Origin: Microbacterium memoriense
GTDB lineage: Bacteria; Actinomycetota; Actinomycetes; Actinomycetales; Microbacteriaceae
Assembly (NCBI RefSeq): GCF_025398275.1
Contig: NZ_JAODOR010000008.1
Span: 62,001-126,000, forward strand
DNA length: 64,000 nucleotides
Reading direction: 5' to 3'
The translations under genes were made by a program, and so were the position numbers. This document shows positions 33,939 through 43,712 of this stretch, piece after piece. Under the pieces are notes generated by a model, which did no database searches, was not told the DNA's origin, and worked only from the letters and a program-made list of their open reading frames with translations. Numbering within the stretch: the stretch's first letter is position 1; each line of letters begins with the position of its first letter.

Positions 33939-35089
33939 GGAGTCCTTCCACTCGCAACGGTGACGAGCATGCTTTCGAGGGCGAGTACCGGGGCGGCGTT
34001 GCCCTCCAGGTTCGAACGGGTCGCGGAGATCCGGTCAAGAACCGTGAGGGTGCGGCGCGGCGTCCATGACGTGGCGAGGGCCGTGAGTTCGTCCTCCAAT
34101 TCGCGATTGATGAGATCGCCCGACCGCCCGAGTTGCAGCATGAGCGCATCGCGGAACATCGACTCGAGGTCGGTGAGCACCCGATCGATGCCGTCGCGCA
34201 GGCTCCGCGTCGCGCGCCGCTTCTGATCGTCCTCGAGGGCGTTCAACTGACCGCGCACCGCCGGAGGTACGGCGGCGCCCGCGGCGATCCCGAGCGTGCG
34301 CAGCAACGTCGCACGCTCGACCTCGTCGCGCTCGGAGGTCAGAGCTTTGGCGTCATCCGTGGCGAGCTGCACGATCCGTGCCGCAGCCTCGACCGCATCG
34401 CCCACGCCACGCACCGCGAGAACACGCCGGAGGGTCTCCTCCCGTCGAGCACGGGCATCGGCGTCCGTCGCCAGCCGCTGCGCCATACCGATGTGACGCT
34501 GGGAGAGGCGCGCGGACTGCTCAGCCGTCGCGTCATCGACGCCCGTGCGCAGGGCGATCAGGCGCGCGACATCGGCCACCTCCGGCTCACGCAAGCGCAG
34601 CGTGCGCACGCGAGACCGAATCGTCGGGAGGAGATCGGCATCGCTCGGCGCGCAGAGGATCCACACGGTGCGCTCGGGCGGTTCTTCGAGAGCCTTCAGC
34701 AGTACGTTGCTCGTACGTTCGACCATCCGGTCGGCATCTTCCATGACCATGACGCGATAGCGCCCCAGGGACGGCGAAAAGTAGGAACGCTCGACGAGGC
34801 CACGGGCATCCTTGATCGAAATGATCACGCCTTCGGTGCGCAGCGCCATCAGATCCGGGTGTGTTCCGGCCAACACCTGACGCATCGCGGCGTCATCCCC
34901 CGGCTCGGCGATCAGGGCCGCGGCGAACGCGTACGCGAGAGTCGATCGTCCCGACCCCGGCGGACCGGTGATGAGCCACGCGTGCGCGAGCTGAGCTGGA
35001 TCGCTCGCGGCGGCCTGCAGTTGAGCGAGCGCCTCGTCCTGCCCCCACACATCCCCCCACGGGAGCGCGGGCGGAGCGGCGGCGGTCAT
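33935..35089 (-). CDS. holB: DNA polymerase III subunit delta'
   Basis: A 384-residue AAA+ clamp-loader subunit. VWGQDEALAQLQ, the degenerate P-loop GPPGSGRST (Arg for Lys), and LLKALEEPPERTVWILC, with the SRC-like IRSRVRTLRL, are visible; the sensor and lid helices follow. Start is ATG before TAAAPPALP. Downstream of tmk by 30 bp, the common tmk-holB pairing. Confidence 0.92.
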   Translation of the reverse strand: MTAAAPPALPWGDVWGQDEALAQLQAAASDPAQLAHAWLITGPPGSGRSTLAYAFAAALIAEPGDDAAMRQVLAGTHPDLMALRTEGVIISIKDARGLVERSYFSPSLGRYRVMVMEDADRMVERTSNVLLKALEEPPERTVWILCAPSDADLLPTIRSRVRTLRLREPEVADVARLIALRTGVDDATAEQSARLSQRHIGMAQRLATDADARARREETLRRVLAVRGVGDAVEAAARIVQLATDDAKALTSERDEVERATLLRTLGIAAGAAVPPAVRGQLNALEDDQKRRATRSLRDGIDRVLTDLESMFRDALMLQLGRSGDLINRELEDELTALATSWTPRRTLTVLDRISATRSNLEGNAAPVLALESMLVTVASGRTP

Positions 35090-35119
35090 GGCATCCAGCC
35101 TAAGCGGTGCCACCGACGC

Positions 35120-35743
35120 TCACCCGAGCGCGAGGGCGACGCGCGCACGGACGGCAGCGGCGAGGTGCTCAACGGGCAAAGAGGCATCCAGCACGAGGAA
35201 ACGGTCCGGTTCGGCCGCCGCCAGGCCCAGGAATGCGGCGCGCACGCGCTCGTGGAACTCGGCCTTCTCCGCTTCGAGGCGGTCGAAGGGCTTGTCGGCG
35301 GCATCCAGACGTCGACGGGCGGATGCCGGATCCAAATCCAGCAGCACGGTCACATCGGGGAGCGCGCCTTCCGTCGCCCAGAGCGACAGCTCCCGGATCT
35401 CGCCGGCATCCAGCACTCTTCCGGCGCCCTGATAGGCGACCGACGAGTCGAGATAGCGGTCTTGGATCACGACTTCACCGCGCGCGAGCGCGGGCCGGAC
35501 GAGCGTGGCCACATGGTGTGCGCGATCGGCCGCGTACAACAGGGCCTCGGCGCGCGGCGCGACATCTCCGCGATGGTGCAGGACGATGTCGCGCACGAGA
35601 TTGCCGACGTCCGTGCCGCCCGGCTCGCGGGTGCGGACGACCGTGCGCCCCTGATCGCGCAACCAATCCTCGAGAAGCGCCGCTTGAGTCGTCTTGCCCG
35701 ACCCGTCACCGCCCTCGAACGTGATCCAGAGCCCTGCAGGCAT
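35120..35743 (-). CDS. tmk: Thymidylate kinase
   Basis: A 207-residue dTMP kinase. P-loop GGDGSGKTT, the DR(Y/L) motif IQDRYLDSSVAYQG, and LLDLDPASARRRL with a basic LID are present. It makes dTDP for DNA synthesis. The ATG at 35743 overlaps the topA stop (TGATG). A GTG one codon earlier is also possible. Confidence 0.96.
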   Translation of the reverse strand: MPAGLWITFEGGDGSGKTTQAALLEDWLRDQGRTVVRTREPGGTDVGNLVRDIVLHHRGDVAPRAEALLYAADRAHHVATLVRPALARGEVVIQDRYLDSSVAYQGAGRVLDAGEIRELSLWATEGALPDVTVLLDLDPASARRRLDAADKPFDRLEAEKAEFHERVRAAFLGLAAAEPDRFLVLDASLPVEHLAAAVRARVALALG

Positions 35744-38424
35744 CACTTCTTCTTGGCGGCCGGCTTACGCGTCGTCGCCGCGCGCCGGGTCGTCCGCTTG
35801 GGCGCAGGGCCCTTCGCGCGCTTGTCGGCAAGCATCTGCACCGCGATCTCGAACGTGATGTCGTCGGGCGTCTGACCACGCGGGATCGTCACATTCGTGG
35901 CGCCATCGGTGACGTACGCGCCGAAGCGGCCGTCCTTGATGCGAATCGGCTTCTCGCTGACCGGGTCGGCTTCGAATTCCTTGATCGACGTCGCCGCGCG
36001 ATTGGCGTATTTCGGCTGCGCGTAGATCTCGAGGGCCTGCTCGAGGGTCAGGTCGAAGATGAGGTCTTCGCTGGCGATCGACCGCGAGTCGGTGCCTTTC
36101 TTGATGTACGGGCCGTACGGGCCGTTCTGGGCAGTGATCGGCGTCTGCGTCTCCGGGTCCAGCCCCACGGTGCGCGGCAGCGAGAAGAGCTTGAGTGCCG
36201 TGTCGAGATCGATCGTCTCCGGCGACATGCTTTTGAACAGCGATGCTCGACGGGGCTTGGGCGCGACCTCTTTCTTCGCGCCGCGCTTCTTCGGCGCGTC
36301 GGGATCGACGACCGGCTCTTCCACGGGCGGGAGGACTTCTTCGAGGTACGGACCGAAGCGGCCGTCCTTCACGACGATGTCGAGGCCCGTTTCCGGGTTC
36401 TGGCCCAGCACACGGTCGCCCGCGATCGGAGCGTCGATGAGTTCTTGCGCCTTCGCGGGCGTCAGCTCATCGGGTGCCAGGTCTTCCGGCACGTTGACGA
36501 TGCGGGTCGTGCCGTCCTCGTCGGGGACGTCGAGGTACGGACCGTACTTGCCGAAGCGGAGCGTCGCAACGTCACCGATCGGGTTCGCGTTGATCTCGCG
36601 GGCATCGATCTCACCGAGGTTGTCGACGATGTTGCGCAGGCCCACGTGGTTGTCCGAGCCGAAATAGAACTCGTTCAACCAATCGACACGCTGCTGCTCT
36701 CCCCGCGCGATCGCGTCGAGATCGTCTTCCAGCGCGGCCGTGAAGTCGTAATCGACGAGGTCGGCGAAGTGCTGCTCCAGAAGACGCACGATGCTGAAGG
36801 CGAGCCAGCTCGGTATGAGTGCCTGACCACGCTTCGTGACGTAGCCACGGTTGATGATGACGTCGATGATGCTCGCGAACGTCGACGGGCGTCCGATGCC
36901 CTTTTCTTCCAGCGCCTTCACGAGGCTCGCCTCGGTGTAGCGCGGCTTCGGGCTGGTGGCGTGACCCTTCGGGTCGATGTCGGTCAGCTGAAGCACATCA
37001 CCGACCGCGAGAATCGGCAGGGACTGGTCCTCGTCACGGTCCGAGTCGGCTCGCTTCTCGTCGCGACCCTCTTCGTATGCCTCGAGGAATCCCTTGAAGG
37101 TGTAGACGGTGCCGGAGGCCGTGAACGCCGCCACCTGGCCGGCCGCCGAGGTCTCGAGCGTGATCGTGGTGGTCTCGTACTTCGCATCCGACATCTGGCT
37201 GGCGATCGTGCGCTTCCAGATGAGGTCGTAGAGGCGCAGTTCGTCACGGTCGAGTGCGGACGACACCGAAGACGGCGTTCGGAACTCTTCGCCGGAGGGT
37301 CGGATCGCTTCGTGGGCTTCTTGCGCGTTCTTGCTGTTGTTGCGGTAGCTGCGCGGGTTCGGCGGCACGGCACGATCGCCGTACAGTGCGACAGCCTGCG
37401 TGCGCGCCGCAGCGATCGCCTGCGTCGACAGTGCTGTCGAGTCGGTACGCATATACGTGATGTAGCCCTTTTCGTAGAGCCGCTGAGCGACGCCCATGGC
37501 GTGCTTGGCGCTCATCGAGAGCTTGCGTCCGGCCTCTTGCTGCAGCGTCGACGTTGTGAAGGGCGGCTTGGGGCTGCGTGTGCCGGGTTTGGCTTCGACA
37601 GCCGTGACCGCGGCGGACCCGTCGGCCTCGATTGCCGCGGCGAGCTCGCGGGCCTGCGTCTCGGTGAGGACGACGACGGCCTTCTTCAGTTCTCCGCGAT
37701 CGTCGAAATCCGTGCCGCGCGCGAGCGGAGCGCCGTCGAGTCGGGCCAACCGCGTACCGAAGGCGTCACCGGCGGCGCCTGCGACCGCTTCGACATCCCA
37801 ATACGACGCCGAGACGAACGCCATACGCTCACGTTCACGGTCGACGACAAGACGGGTCGCTGCGGACTGCACGCGTCCGGCGGAGGTTCCCTGCCCGACC
37901 TTGCGGCGCGTGACGTCGGACACGTCCCACCCGTAGAGGCGGTCGAGGATGCGACGGGTCTCCTGCGCGTCGACGAGCGCGAGATCGAGCTCGCGCGTGT
38001 TGTCGACGGCGGCGCGGATGGCATCCTTCGTGATCTCGTGGAACACCATGCGCTTGACCGGGACCTTCGGCTTGAGCGCCTCGAGCAAGTGCCACGCGAT
38101 GGCTTCGCCTTCGCGGTCCTCATCGGTCGCGAGGAGGAGTTCGTCGGCGGTCTTCAGCGCACGCTTCAGCTCGGCGACGGTCTTCTTGCCGCGGTCGCTC
38201 TCCACATAAAGAGGAGTGAATCCGTTCTCGATGTCGATGGAGTACTTGCCGACCGAGGTCTTCTTCAGTTCGGCCGGGATGTCCTTTTTCTCGGCGAGAT
38301 CACGGATGTGACCCACCGAGCTGAGGACCTCGTATCCGTCACCCAGGTACCCCTGAATGGACCTCATCTTCGTCGGAGACTCGACGATGACGAGCTTCTT
38401 GCCGGTTGCCGTGCGCGCTGCCAC
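35743..38424 (-). CDS. topA: DNA topoisomerase I
   Basis: An 893-residue type IA topoisomerase. The Toprim domain has IVESPTKMRSIQGYLG and ATDEDREGEAIAWHL; the catalytic Tyr is in YITYMRTDS. The actinobacterial C-terminal region has several repeated RFGAYV/RFGPYLEE-type basic motifs and no zinc fingers, and ends in a Lys-rich tail. GTG 38424 follows AAAGGA; an earlier ATG gives extra residues (MSTRCVWCASKKGRH) and is unlikely. It relaxes negative supercoils. Confidence 0.96.
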   Translation of the reverse strand: MAARTATGKKLVIVESPTKMRSIQGYLGDGYEVLSSVGHIRDLAEKKDIPAELKKTSVGKYSIDIENGFTPLYVESDRGKKTVAELKRALKTADELLLATDEDREGEAIAWHLLEALKPKVPVKRMVFHEITKDAIRAAVDNTRELDLALVDAQETRRILDRLYGWDVSDVTRRKVGQGTSAGRVQSAATRLVVDRERERMAFVSASYWDVEAVAGAAGDAFGTRLARLDGAPLARGTDFDDRGELKKAVVVLTETQARELAAAIEADGSAAVTAVEAKPGTRSPKPPFTTSTLQQEAGRKLSMSAKHAMGVAQRLYEKGYITYMRTDSTALSTQAIAAARTQAVALYGDRAVPPNPRSYRNNSKNAQEAHEAIRPSGEEFRTPSSVSSALDRDELRLYDLIWKRTIASQMSDAKYETTTITLETSAAGQVAAFTASGTVYTFKGFLEAYEEGRDEKRADSDRDEDQSLPILAVGDVLQLTDIDPKGHATSPKPRYTEASLVKALEEKGIGRPSTFASIIDVIINRGYVTKRGQALIPSWLAFSIVRLLEQHFADLVDYDFTAALEDDLDAIARGEQQRVDWLNEFYFGSDNHVGLRNIVDNLGEIDAREINANPIGDVATLRFGKYGPYLDVPDEDGTTRIVNVPEDLAPDELTPAKAQELIDAPIAGDRVLGQNPETGLDIVVKDGRFGPYLEEVLPPVEEPVVDPDAPKKRGAKKEVAPKPRRASLFKSMSPETIDLDTALKLFSLPRTVGLDPETQTPITAQNGPYGPYIKKGTDSRSIASEDLIFDLTLEQALEIYAQPKYANRAATSIKEFEADPVSEKPIRIKDGRFGAYVTDGATNVTIPRGQTPDDITFEIAVQMLADKRAKGPAPKRTTRRAATTRKPAAKKK

Positions 38425-38496
38425 GTGGCGTCCTTTCTTCGATGCACACCATACACACCGCGTGGACATGAGGATGCTGGGAGCAGCGCCCGCCGG

Positions 38497-38814
38497 TCAG
38501 GGCGGCGGCCCGGCGCGGGCACGCGCCGCCGCCGGCAGAAGCCCGAAACCCGCCTCGATGTGGACCGTCGCCACGAGGCCGTCCATGTCGCACGCGCTCA
38601 GCGATGCCCCACCACGGGCCGCGACCTCGGCCGCCCGCTCACAGGGGATGCCGGAGAGGAGCCCGGACGCGGTATCGGCGGCGGCGAGAGCCGCGGCATC
38701 CGCCGTCGCCGACAGTCGCGTCGCATGTGCTGCCGCAGCACCCAGCGAGGCGCACCCCACGGCAAGGGTGACGGTGACCGCGAGCGCACCGACCGAGAGC
38801 GCAAGGCCCGACAT
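38497..38814 (-). CDS. Rv3654c-like Tad-locus protein
   Basis: A 105-residue protein with one N-terminal hydrophobic helix (SVGALAVTVTLAVGCASLGAAAAH), then ATRLSATADAAALAAADTASG and a C-terminal Pro-rich tail. The helix plus ADAAALAAA pattern matches the small pseudopilin-like proteins (Rv3654c group) coded last in actinobacterial Tad loci. It follows TadE by 15 bp. Confidence 0.8.
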   Translation of the reverse strand: MSGLALSVGALAVTVTLAVGCASLGAAAAHATRLSATADAAALAAADTASGLLSGIPCERAAEVAARGGASLSACDMDGLVATVHIEAGFGLLPAAARARAGPPP

Positions 38815-38829
38815 CAGCGGCGTCTCATC

Positions 38830-39168
38830 TCAGCGACCGCCCGACAGTGCGCACGAGACCGCACGGAGCGGCGGGAGCGGCAGCGGAAGGGCGACCGCCG
38901 CGGTCGCCTCGACGCACACCAGCTCGCCGTCCTCGTGGATGCGGGTCGCTGCTGCACCGGCGATCGCCGCGACGACGGCGCCGGCGCGCGCTTCTCCCTC
39001 TCCCCGTGCGATGAGGCGCGCCGCCTGCGCCACCGCCTGCTCGAGGCGCACCCGGTGGCCCGAGGCCGAGAGCGTCCCTGCCGTCAGTGCGATGATGAGG
39101 ACGACAGCGGGCACGACGACCGCGAACTCGGCCGTGACCGATCCCCGGTCGTCGCGCCGCCTGATCAT
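38830..39168 (-). CDS. TadE family pilus assembly protein
   Basis: A 112-residue TadE-like protein. The motif RGSVTAEFAVVVPAVVLIIAL begins near residue 8 with the Glu-containing prepilin-like cleavage site typical of TadE/TadG pseudopilins. One transmembrane helix, then a short outside domain with two Cys. Its ATG overlaps the DUF4244 stop by 4 bp. Confidence 0.88.
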   Translation of the reverse strand: MIRRRDDRGSVTAEFAVVVPAVVLIIALTAGTLSASGHRVRLEQAVAQAARLIARGEGEARAGAVVAAIAGAAATRIHEDGELVCVEATAAVALPLPLPPLRAVSCALSGGR

Positions 39169-39377
39169 GCGACCGTCAGCGCACGGCGGACCAGGTCGGT
39201 CAGGATGCCGCGGACTTCGTCCGAGCGCATGATGACCACCAGCAACCCGGCAAAAGCGACGGCGGCCATCGTGGCCACCGCATACTCCGCCGTCGCCGCT
39301 CCTTCGTCGTCCTCATAGAGCGCCGCGGCGCGGCGACGGGTCAACCGCGGAAGCGCGGTGGGTGTGGACTGTGTCAT
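39165..39377 (-). CDS. DUF4244 Flp-like pilin
   Basis: A 70-residue protein. The short basic leader is followed by EGAATAEYAVATMAAVAFAGLLVVI, a Flp/type IV pilin-like Glu-Tyr motif inside a hydrophobic helix. This is the size and pattern of the DUF4244 pilin of actinobacterial Tad loci and the likely main pilin. 33 bp after the F-type gene. Confidence 0.85.
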   Translation of the reverse strand: MTQSTPTALPRLTRRRAAALYEDDEGAATAEYAVATMAAVAFAGLLVVIMRSDEVRGILTDLVRRALTVA

Positions 39378-39410
39378 TTCGTCTCCTTCGATCGGTGATG
39401 GGCGGGCACG

Positions 39411-40286
39411 TCAGGGGGCACCGAGCACGGGCGTCGCGCCCGAGAGGACCGACAGCAGCATCGGACCGACACCCAAGAGCAGAAACGCGGGAAGCGTACA
39501 GACGCCGAGCGGCAAGAGCAGTCGCGCGCCGAGGCGCGCCGCCTGGAGCCTGCCCTCTGTCCGCATGCGACGGCGCGCATCGGCGGCCGCCGCGCGCAGC
39601 AGATCGACCGCCGGCGCGCCGGCGCGCCTCGACAGTGCGAGGACCCGCTCGGTTTCGGGCTCGGTGACGCCGCCACTGGCCTCGGCGACGACAACGAGCG
39701 CACGATCGATCGAGACTCCGCCGCTCAACGCGATCGCCACGACGTCCCCTTGCAGCCCGGCGATGTCCTCACCGGGCTGCGCCGTGCGGACCAGTCGCCG
39801 CGTCCACAAGCGCGCGGCGAGCATGAGCGCGATCCCCATGACGACGCACGCGACGCCGATCGGATTGCCGAACGTCGCGGCGACATCGAACCCGAGCGCG
39901 AGGCCGAGGCCGATCGCCACCAACGGCAACCACGCCACGAGCTTCGCCGTCGCCGCCGGGTCAGCGAGCGCGACGGCGACGTCATCTCGCGATTGCTGCG
40001 CATCGCGCAAGGCGTCGGCGAACCGCCGCAGGCTGGGCGCAAGGGGCGCGCCCACCGTTTCGGCGACACGCCAGGCCACCGCGACCTCGCGCCACGATCC
40101 CGGCAGGGCCGACAAGGCCGTCGCGAGTCCCACGCCGGCGTGCACCTCGGCGACGACGGACGCCGCAACCGGATCTCCGTCTTCGGCGGCATAGGCCCAC
40201 GCGTTCACGGGCGAGACTCCCGCTTCGAGCAGCACCGCGAGACGCTGGACCACAGCGGCGGCATCCGCGGCATCCTGATCGCTCAC
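39411..40286 (-). CDS. Type II secretion F domain protein (TadB/TadC-like)
   Basis: A 291-residue inner-membrane protein with two T2SF-like halves: cytoplasmic helical bundles (AVVQRLAVLLEAGVSPVNAW and GVSIDRALVVVAEASGG) and three or four transmembrane helices. It would form the platform on which the pilus is built. Only one such gene is here, whereas many Tad loci have tadB and tadC; it may be the sole platform or a partner may be elsewhere. ATG overlaps the tadA stop by 4 bp. Confidence 0.85.
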   Translation of the reverse strand: MSDQDAADAAAVVQRLAVLLEAGVSPVNAWAYAAEDGDPVAASVVAEVHAGVGLATALSALPGSWREVAVAWRVAETVGAPLAPSLRRFADALRDAQQSRDDVAVALADPAATAKLVAWLPLVAIGLGLALGFDVAATFGNPIGVACVVMGIALMLAARLWTRRLVRTAQPGEDIAGLQGDVVAIALSGGVSIDRALVVVAEASGGVTEPETERVLALSRRAGAPAVDLLRAAAADARRRMRTEGRLQAARLGARLLLPLGVCTLPAFLLLGVGPMLLSVLSGATPVLGAP

Positions 40287-41326
40287 GTCTCCTCCTCGAC
40301 ACCGAGTCGCCCCTCGCGGAGTACGGGACGCGCGAGACCGAGCACGTGACGCCGGCCGGCGACATCGCGCCCGACGTGCACGATCACCCCGATGGCGCTG
40401 ACCACCTGCCGTGCCACCGCGTGGTCGTCCAGTCCGGCGAGCGCTCCGAGAGCCTCGAGGCGGCTCGGAATATCGCGGATGCCGCTCGCATGCACAGTGC
40501 CCGCCCCGCCGTCATGGCCGGTGTTGAGCGCGGTGAGGAGTTCGCGCACCTCCTCGCCACGGCACTCCCCCACGATCAGTCGGTCGGGGCGCATGCGCAG
40601 CGCTTCGCGCACGAGACGCGCGAGCGGCACGCCACCGGCGCCCTCGAGATTGGCCTGGCGCGCTTCGAGACGCACGTGATGCGGGTGGTGCAGGCGGAGC
40701 TCGGCCACGTCTTCGATCGTCACGATGCGCTCGGTCGCAGGAACACGTCCGAGGAGTGCCGCCAGCAGCGTCGTCTTCCCGGTCCCGGTCGCGCCGGTGA
40801 TCAAGAGGTTCGCGCGTGCGGCGATGAATCCCTCCAGCCGGGCGCCGGTGCCGGCGTCGAACATCCCGCGCCGCCCGAGATCGTCGAGATCGGGCAGATC
40901 GACCTGGGGAAGCCGGATCGAGATGGCGGCCCCGGCGCACGCGACGGGAGCGAGCACCGCGTGCACGCGCGCGCCGTGCTCCCAGCGCACATCGACCAGC
41001 GGTGTCGCATCGTCCAGGTGCCTCCCGCCGACGGCGATCAGATCCACGGCCAATGCCCGCACCTCGTCGAGTCCGAGCGCCCATCCGGCGACGCGCTCGA
41101 TACCCGCGCCGCGATCGACGAAGAGTCCGTCGGACCCGTTGATGAAGACATCGGTGACGTCAGCGTCGGAAAGCAGCGCCCGCAGCGGGTCCAGCGCGGG
41201 GTGCTCCGGGAGTTGCCGCCGTCTCACTGCTCGCGACAGCGGCACCTGATCAACCGGCACACCCGCGCGGCGCACCGCCTCGGGGGCGAGCGCGCGGCGC
41301 GGTCGGACGATGAAGGGGTCGGCCAT
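40283..41326 (-). CDS. tadA: Tad pilus assembly ATPase TadA (CpaF family)
   Basis: A 347-residue GspE-type ATPase. The N-terminal part has DPLRALLSDADVTDVFINGSDGLF; Walker A is GATGTGKTTLL; the Asp box and Walker B region carry VTIEDVAEL and DRLIVGECRGEEV; the His box is TGHDGGAGTVHA. It powers Flp pilus assembly. Start is ATG before ADPFIVRP; the extra upstream frame is out of character. First gene of the Tad operon. Confidence 0.92.
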   Translation of the reverse strand: MADPFIVRPRRALAPEAVRRAGVPVDQVPLSRAVRRRQLPEHPALDPLRALLSDADVTDVFINGSDGLFVDRGAGIERVAGWALGLDEVRALAVDLIAVGGRHLDDATPLVDVRWEHGARVHAVLAPVACAGAAISIRLPQVDLPDLDDLGRRGMFDAGTGARLEGFIAARANLLITGATGTGKTTLLAALLGRVPATERIVTIEDVAELRLHHPHHVRLEARQANLEGAGGVPLARLVREALRMRPDRLIVGECRGEEVRELLTALNTGHDGGAGTVHASGIRDIPSRLEALGALAGLDDHAVARQVVSAIGVIVHVGRDVAGRRHVLGLARPVLREGRLGVEEET

Positions 41327-41732
41327 GACCCGACGGTACGTCGGTGGCGATCCCGCCATCCTCGCGCGAGTCCGATCGGTGGAGAAATCCGCCGGAACGT
41401 CGTCTGTGGAGGAGGCGATGCCCGAAAAAGGTGACGGCATCCCATCGGGGGGAATGGGATGCCGCCACGCGCAGAATCCCGAAATGGGGGGGTGATCGGG
41501 ATGCTGCGATGCCAGAATCGATGTTCGGCCGCGACCGAGCCTACGGGGCGGAATGCCCCCTCTCCAAACGCACCGGGCCGTGCAGACCCGATATATCTCT
41601 CGACCGGCAACACCTACTATCGGCGGTAGTGACCACAGCGCCGCCGCGGTTAGATTTCGACCCATCGTCGGTGCCTCCGTCTGTTCGCATCCGGATCGCC
41701 CCACACCGTTCACGCCGCAAAGGAGCGCGCCC
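41327..41732. other. 406-bp intergenic region upstream of tadA and acs
   Basis: No convincing gene. It holds an 11-bp hairpin (41435-41445 with 41454-41464, loop of G-rich bases), and near 41626-41640 an imperfect inverted repeat CTACT...GGTAG. It must contain the promoters for divergent tadA and acs. AAAGGAG (41719-41725) is the acs ribosome site. Confidence 0.6.
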
Positions 41733-43697
41733 ATGAGCAGCCAGATCGATCACCTGCTGAACGAGTCCCGCAGATTCGCGCCGTCCGCGAAGTTCGCGGC
41801 GGATGCCGTGGCCTCGGCAGACCTCTATGCCCAGGCGGGAGCGGATCGAGAGGCCTTCTGGGCCGAGCAGGCGCGGGCGTTGGAGTGGAGCACCCCGTTC
41901 ACTCAGACGCTCGACTGGTCGAACCCTCCGTTCGCGCAGTGGTTTGCCGACGGTGAGCTCAACGTCGCCTACAACTGCCTGGACCGCCACGTGGAGGCCG
42001 GGCTGGGCGATCGCGTCGCCCTGCTGTGGGAAGGCGAACCCGGAGACTCTCGCGCGGTCACCTATTCCGAGCTGACCGATGAGGTCAAGCGCGTCGCGAA
42101 CGTCCTCGAGGGCCTGGGGGTCGGGCACGGCGACCGCGTGGCCATCTACCTCCCGATGATCCCCGAGGCGATCGCCGCGATGCTCGCCGTCGCGCGAATC
42201 GGGGCCATCCACTCCGTCATCTTCGGCGGCTTCTCGGCCGACAGTCTGCGTTCGCGCCTCGACGACGCCGGCGCGAAGCTCGTGATCACCGCCGACGGCG
42301 GCTATCGCAAGGGCCGGGTCTCACCGCTCAAGCCCGCCGTCGACCACGCCCTCGGCGACCGTGGCGCGGGCCCCCAGGAAAGCGTCGAGCACGTCCTGGT
42401 CGTGCGCCGGACCGGCAACGAGGTGTCTTGGGATGCCGACCGCGACATCTGGTGGCACGACGCTGTGCCGGCGGCATCCGGCGAGCATGTCGCGCAACCT
42501 TTCCCCGCCGAGAATCCGCTCTTCATCCTCTACACGTCGGGGACGACCGGAAAGCCCAAGGGCATTCTGCACACGTCGGGGGGATACCTCACGCAGGCGG
42601 CATTCACCCACAAGGTCGCGCACGACATCCACCCCGCCAGCGACGTGTTCTGGTGCACGGCCGATATCGGCTGGATCACCGGGCATTCCTACGTCGTGTA
42701 CGGCCCGCTCGCCAACGGGACGACCCAGGTGCTCTACGAAGGCACACCGGATACCCCGCATCCGGGCCGCTGGTGGGAGATCGTGCAGAAGTACGGCGTC
42801 ACGATCCTCTACACCGCACCGACCGCCATCCGCTCCTTCATGAAGCTCGGGCGTCAGATCCCGGAGCAGTTCGACCTCTCGTCCATCCGCCTGCTCGGCT
42901 CGGTCGGAGAGCCCATCAACCCCGAGGCGTGGATGTGGTACCGCCACGTGATCGGCGGCGATTCGACCCCGATCATCGACACCTGGTGGCAGACCGAGAC
43001 CGGCGCGATGATGGTCTCCGCTCTCCCCGGCGTCACCGAGACGAAGCCAGGAAGCGCACAGGTGTCGCTGCCCGGAATCACAATCGACGTCGTGGACGAC
43101 GACGGAAACCATGTCGGGAACGGCAACGGTGGGCTTCTCGTGATCACCGAGCCCTGGCCGTCGATGCTGCGCGGGATTTGGGGTGACCCCGACCGCTTCA
43201 AAGAAACGTACTGGGAGAAGTTCGAGACGCAGGGGTTCTACTTCGCCGGCGATGGAGCCCGCCTCGACGAGGACGGCGACATCTGGTTTCTCGGCCGCGT
43301 GGACGACGTGATGAACGTCTCGGGGCACCGCCTCTCGACGACCGAGATCGAGTCCGCTCTGGTCGGCAATGAGGCGGTCGCCGAGGCCGCGGTCGTCGGC
43401 GCGTCGGACGAGACGACCGGTCAGGCGGTCGTCGCCTTCGTCATCATCAAGCAGAGCTATCTCGATGCGCATTCGCCCGAGGGCCTTGCCGGCACGCTCC
43501 GCCAGTGGGTTGGCGAGCAGATCGGACCGATCGCCCGCCCGCGCGATGTCTACATCGTCGGCGAGCTTCCCAAGACCCGCTCGGGCAAGATCATGCGCCG
43601 CTTGCTGCGCGACGTGGCCGAAGGGCGCGAGATCGGCGATACGACGACGCTCGCCGACACGATGGTCATGAGCGTGATCTCCGCGCAGGTGAAGTGA
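41733..43697 (+). CDS. acs: Acetyl-CoA synthetase
   Basis: A 654-residue AMP-forming acetate:CoA ligase. Motifs: LFILYTSGTTGKPKGI, WCTADIGWITGHSY, DTWWQTETGAMM, YFAGDGARLDEDGD, GRVDDVMNVSGHRLST and the C-terminal PKTRSGKIMRRLLR with the acetylatable Lys. ATG 41733 has AAAGGAGCG upstream. It is convergent with a TetR gene and gives acetate entry to central metabolism. A long intergenic region in front suggests elaborate control. Confidence 0.97.
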   Translation: MSSQIDHLLNESRRFAPSAKFAADAVASADLYAQAGADREAFWAEQARALEWSTPFTQTLDWSNPPFAQWFADGELNVAYNCLDRHVEAGLGDRVALLWEGEPGDSRAVTYSELTDEVKRVANVLEGLGVGHGDRVAIYLPMIPEAIAAMLAVARIGAIHSVIFGGFSADSLRSRLDDAGAKLVITADGGYRKGRVSPLKPAVDHALGDRGAGPQESVEHVLVVRRTGNEVSWDADRDIWWHDAVPAASGEHVAQPFPAENPLFILYTSGTTGKPKGILHTSGGYLTQAAFTHKVAHDIHPASDVFWCTADIGWITGHSYVVYGPLANGTTQVLYEGTPDTPHPGRWWEIVQKYGVTILYTAPTAIRSFMKLGRQIPEQFDLSSIRLLGSVGEPINPEAWMWYRHVIGGDSTPIIDTWWQTETGAMMVSALPGVTETKPGSAQVSLPGITIDVVDDDGNHVGNGNGGLLVITEPWPSMLRGIWGDPDRFKETYWEKFETQGFYFAGDGARLDEDGDIWFLGRVDDVMNVSGHRLSTTEIESALVGNEAVAEAAVVGASDETTGQAVVAFVIIKQSYLDAHSPEGLAGTLRQWVGEQIGPIARPRDVYIVGELPKTRSGKIMRRLLRDVAEGREIGDTTTLADTMVMSVISAQVK

Positions 43698-43712
43698 TCC
43701 GGATGGCGGCGC

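Noticed and set aside
36445..39318. 957-codon plus-strand frame across topA and the Tad genes
   Set aside because: It spans several real genes on the other strand, has no recognisable domain and is Arg/Asp/Gly-rich.
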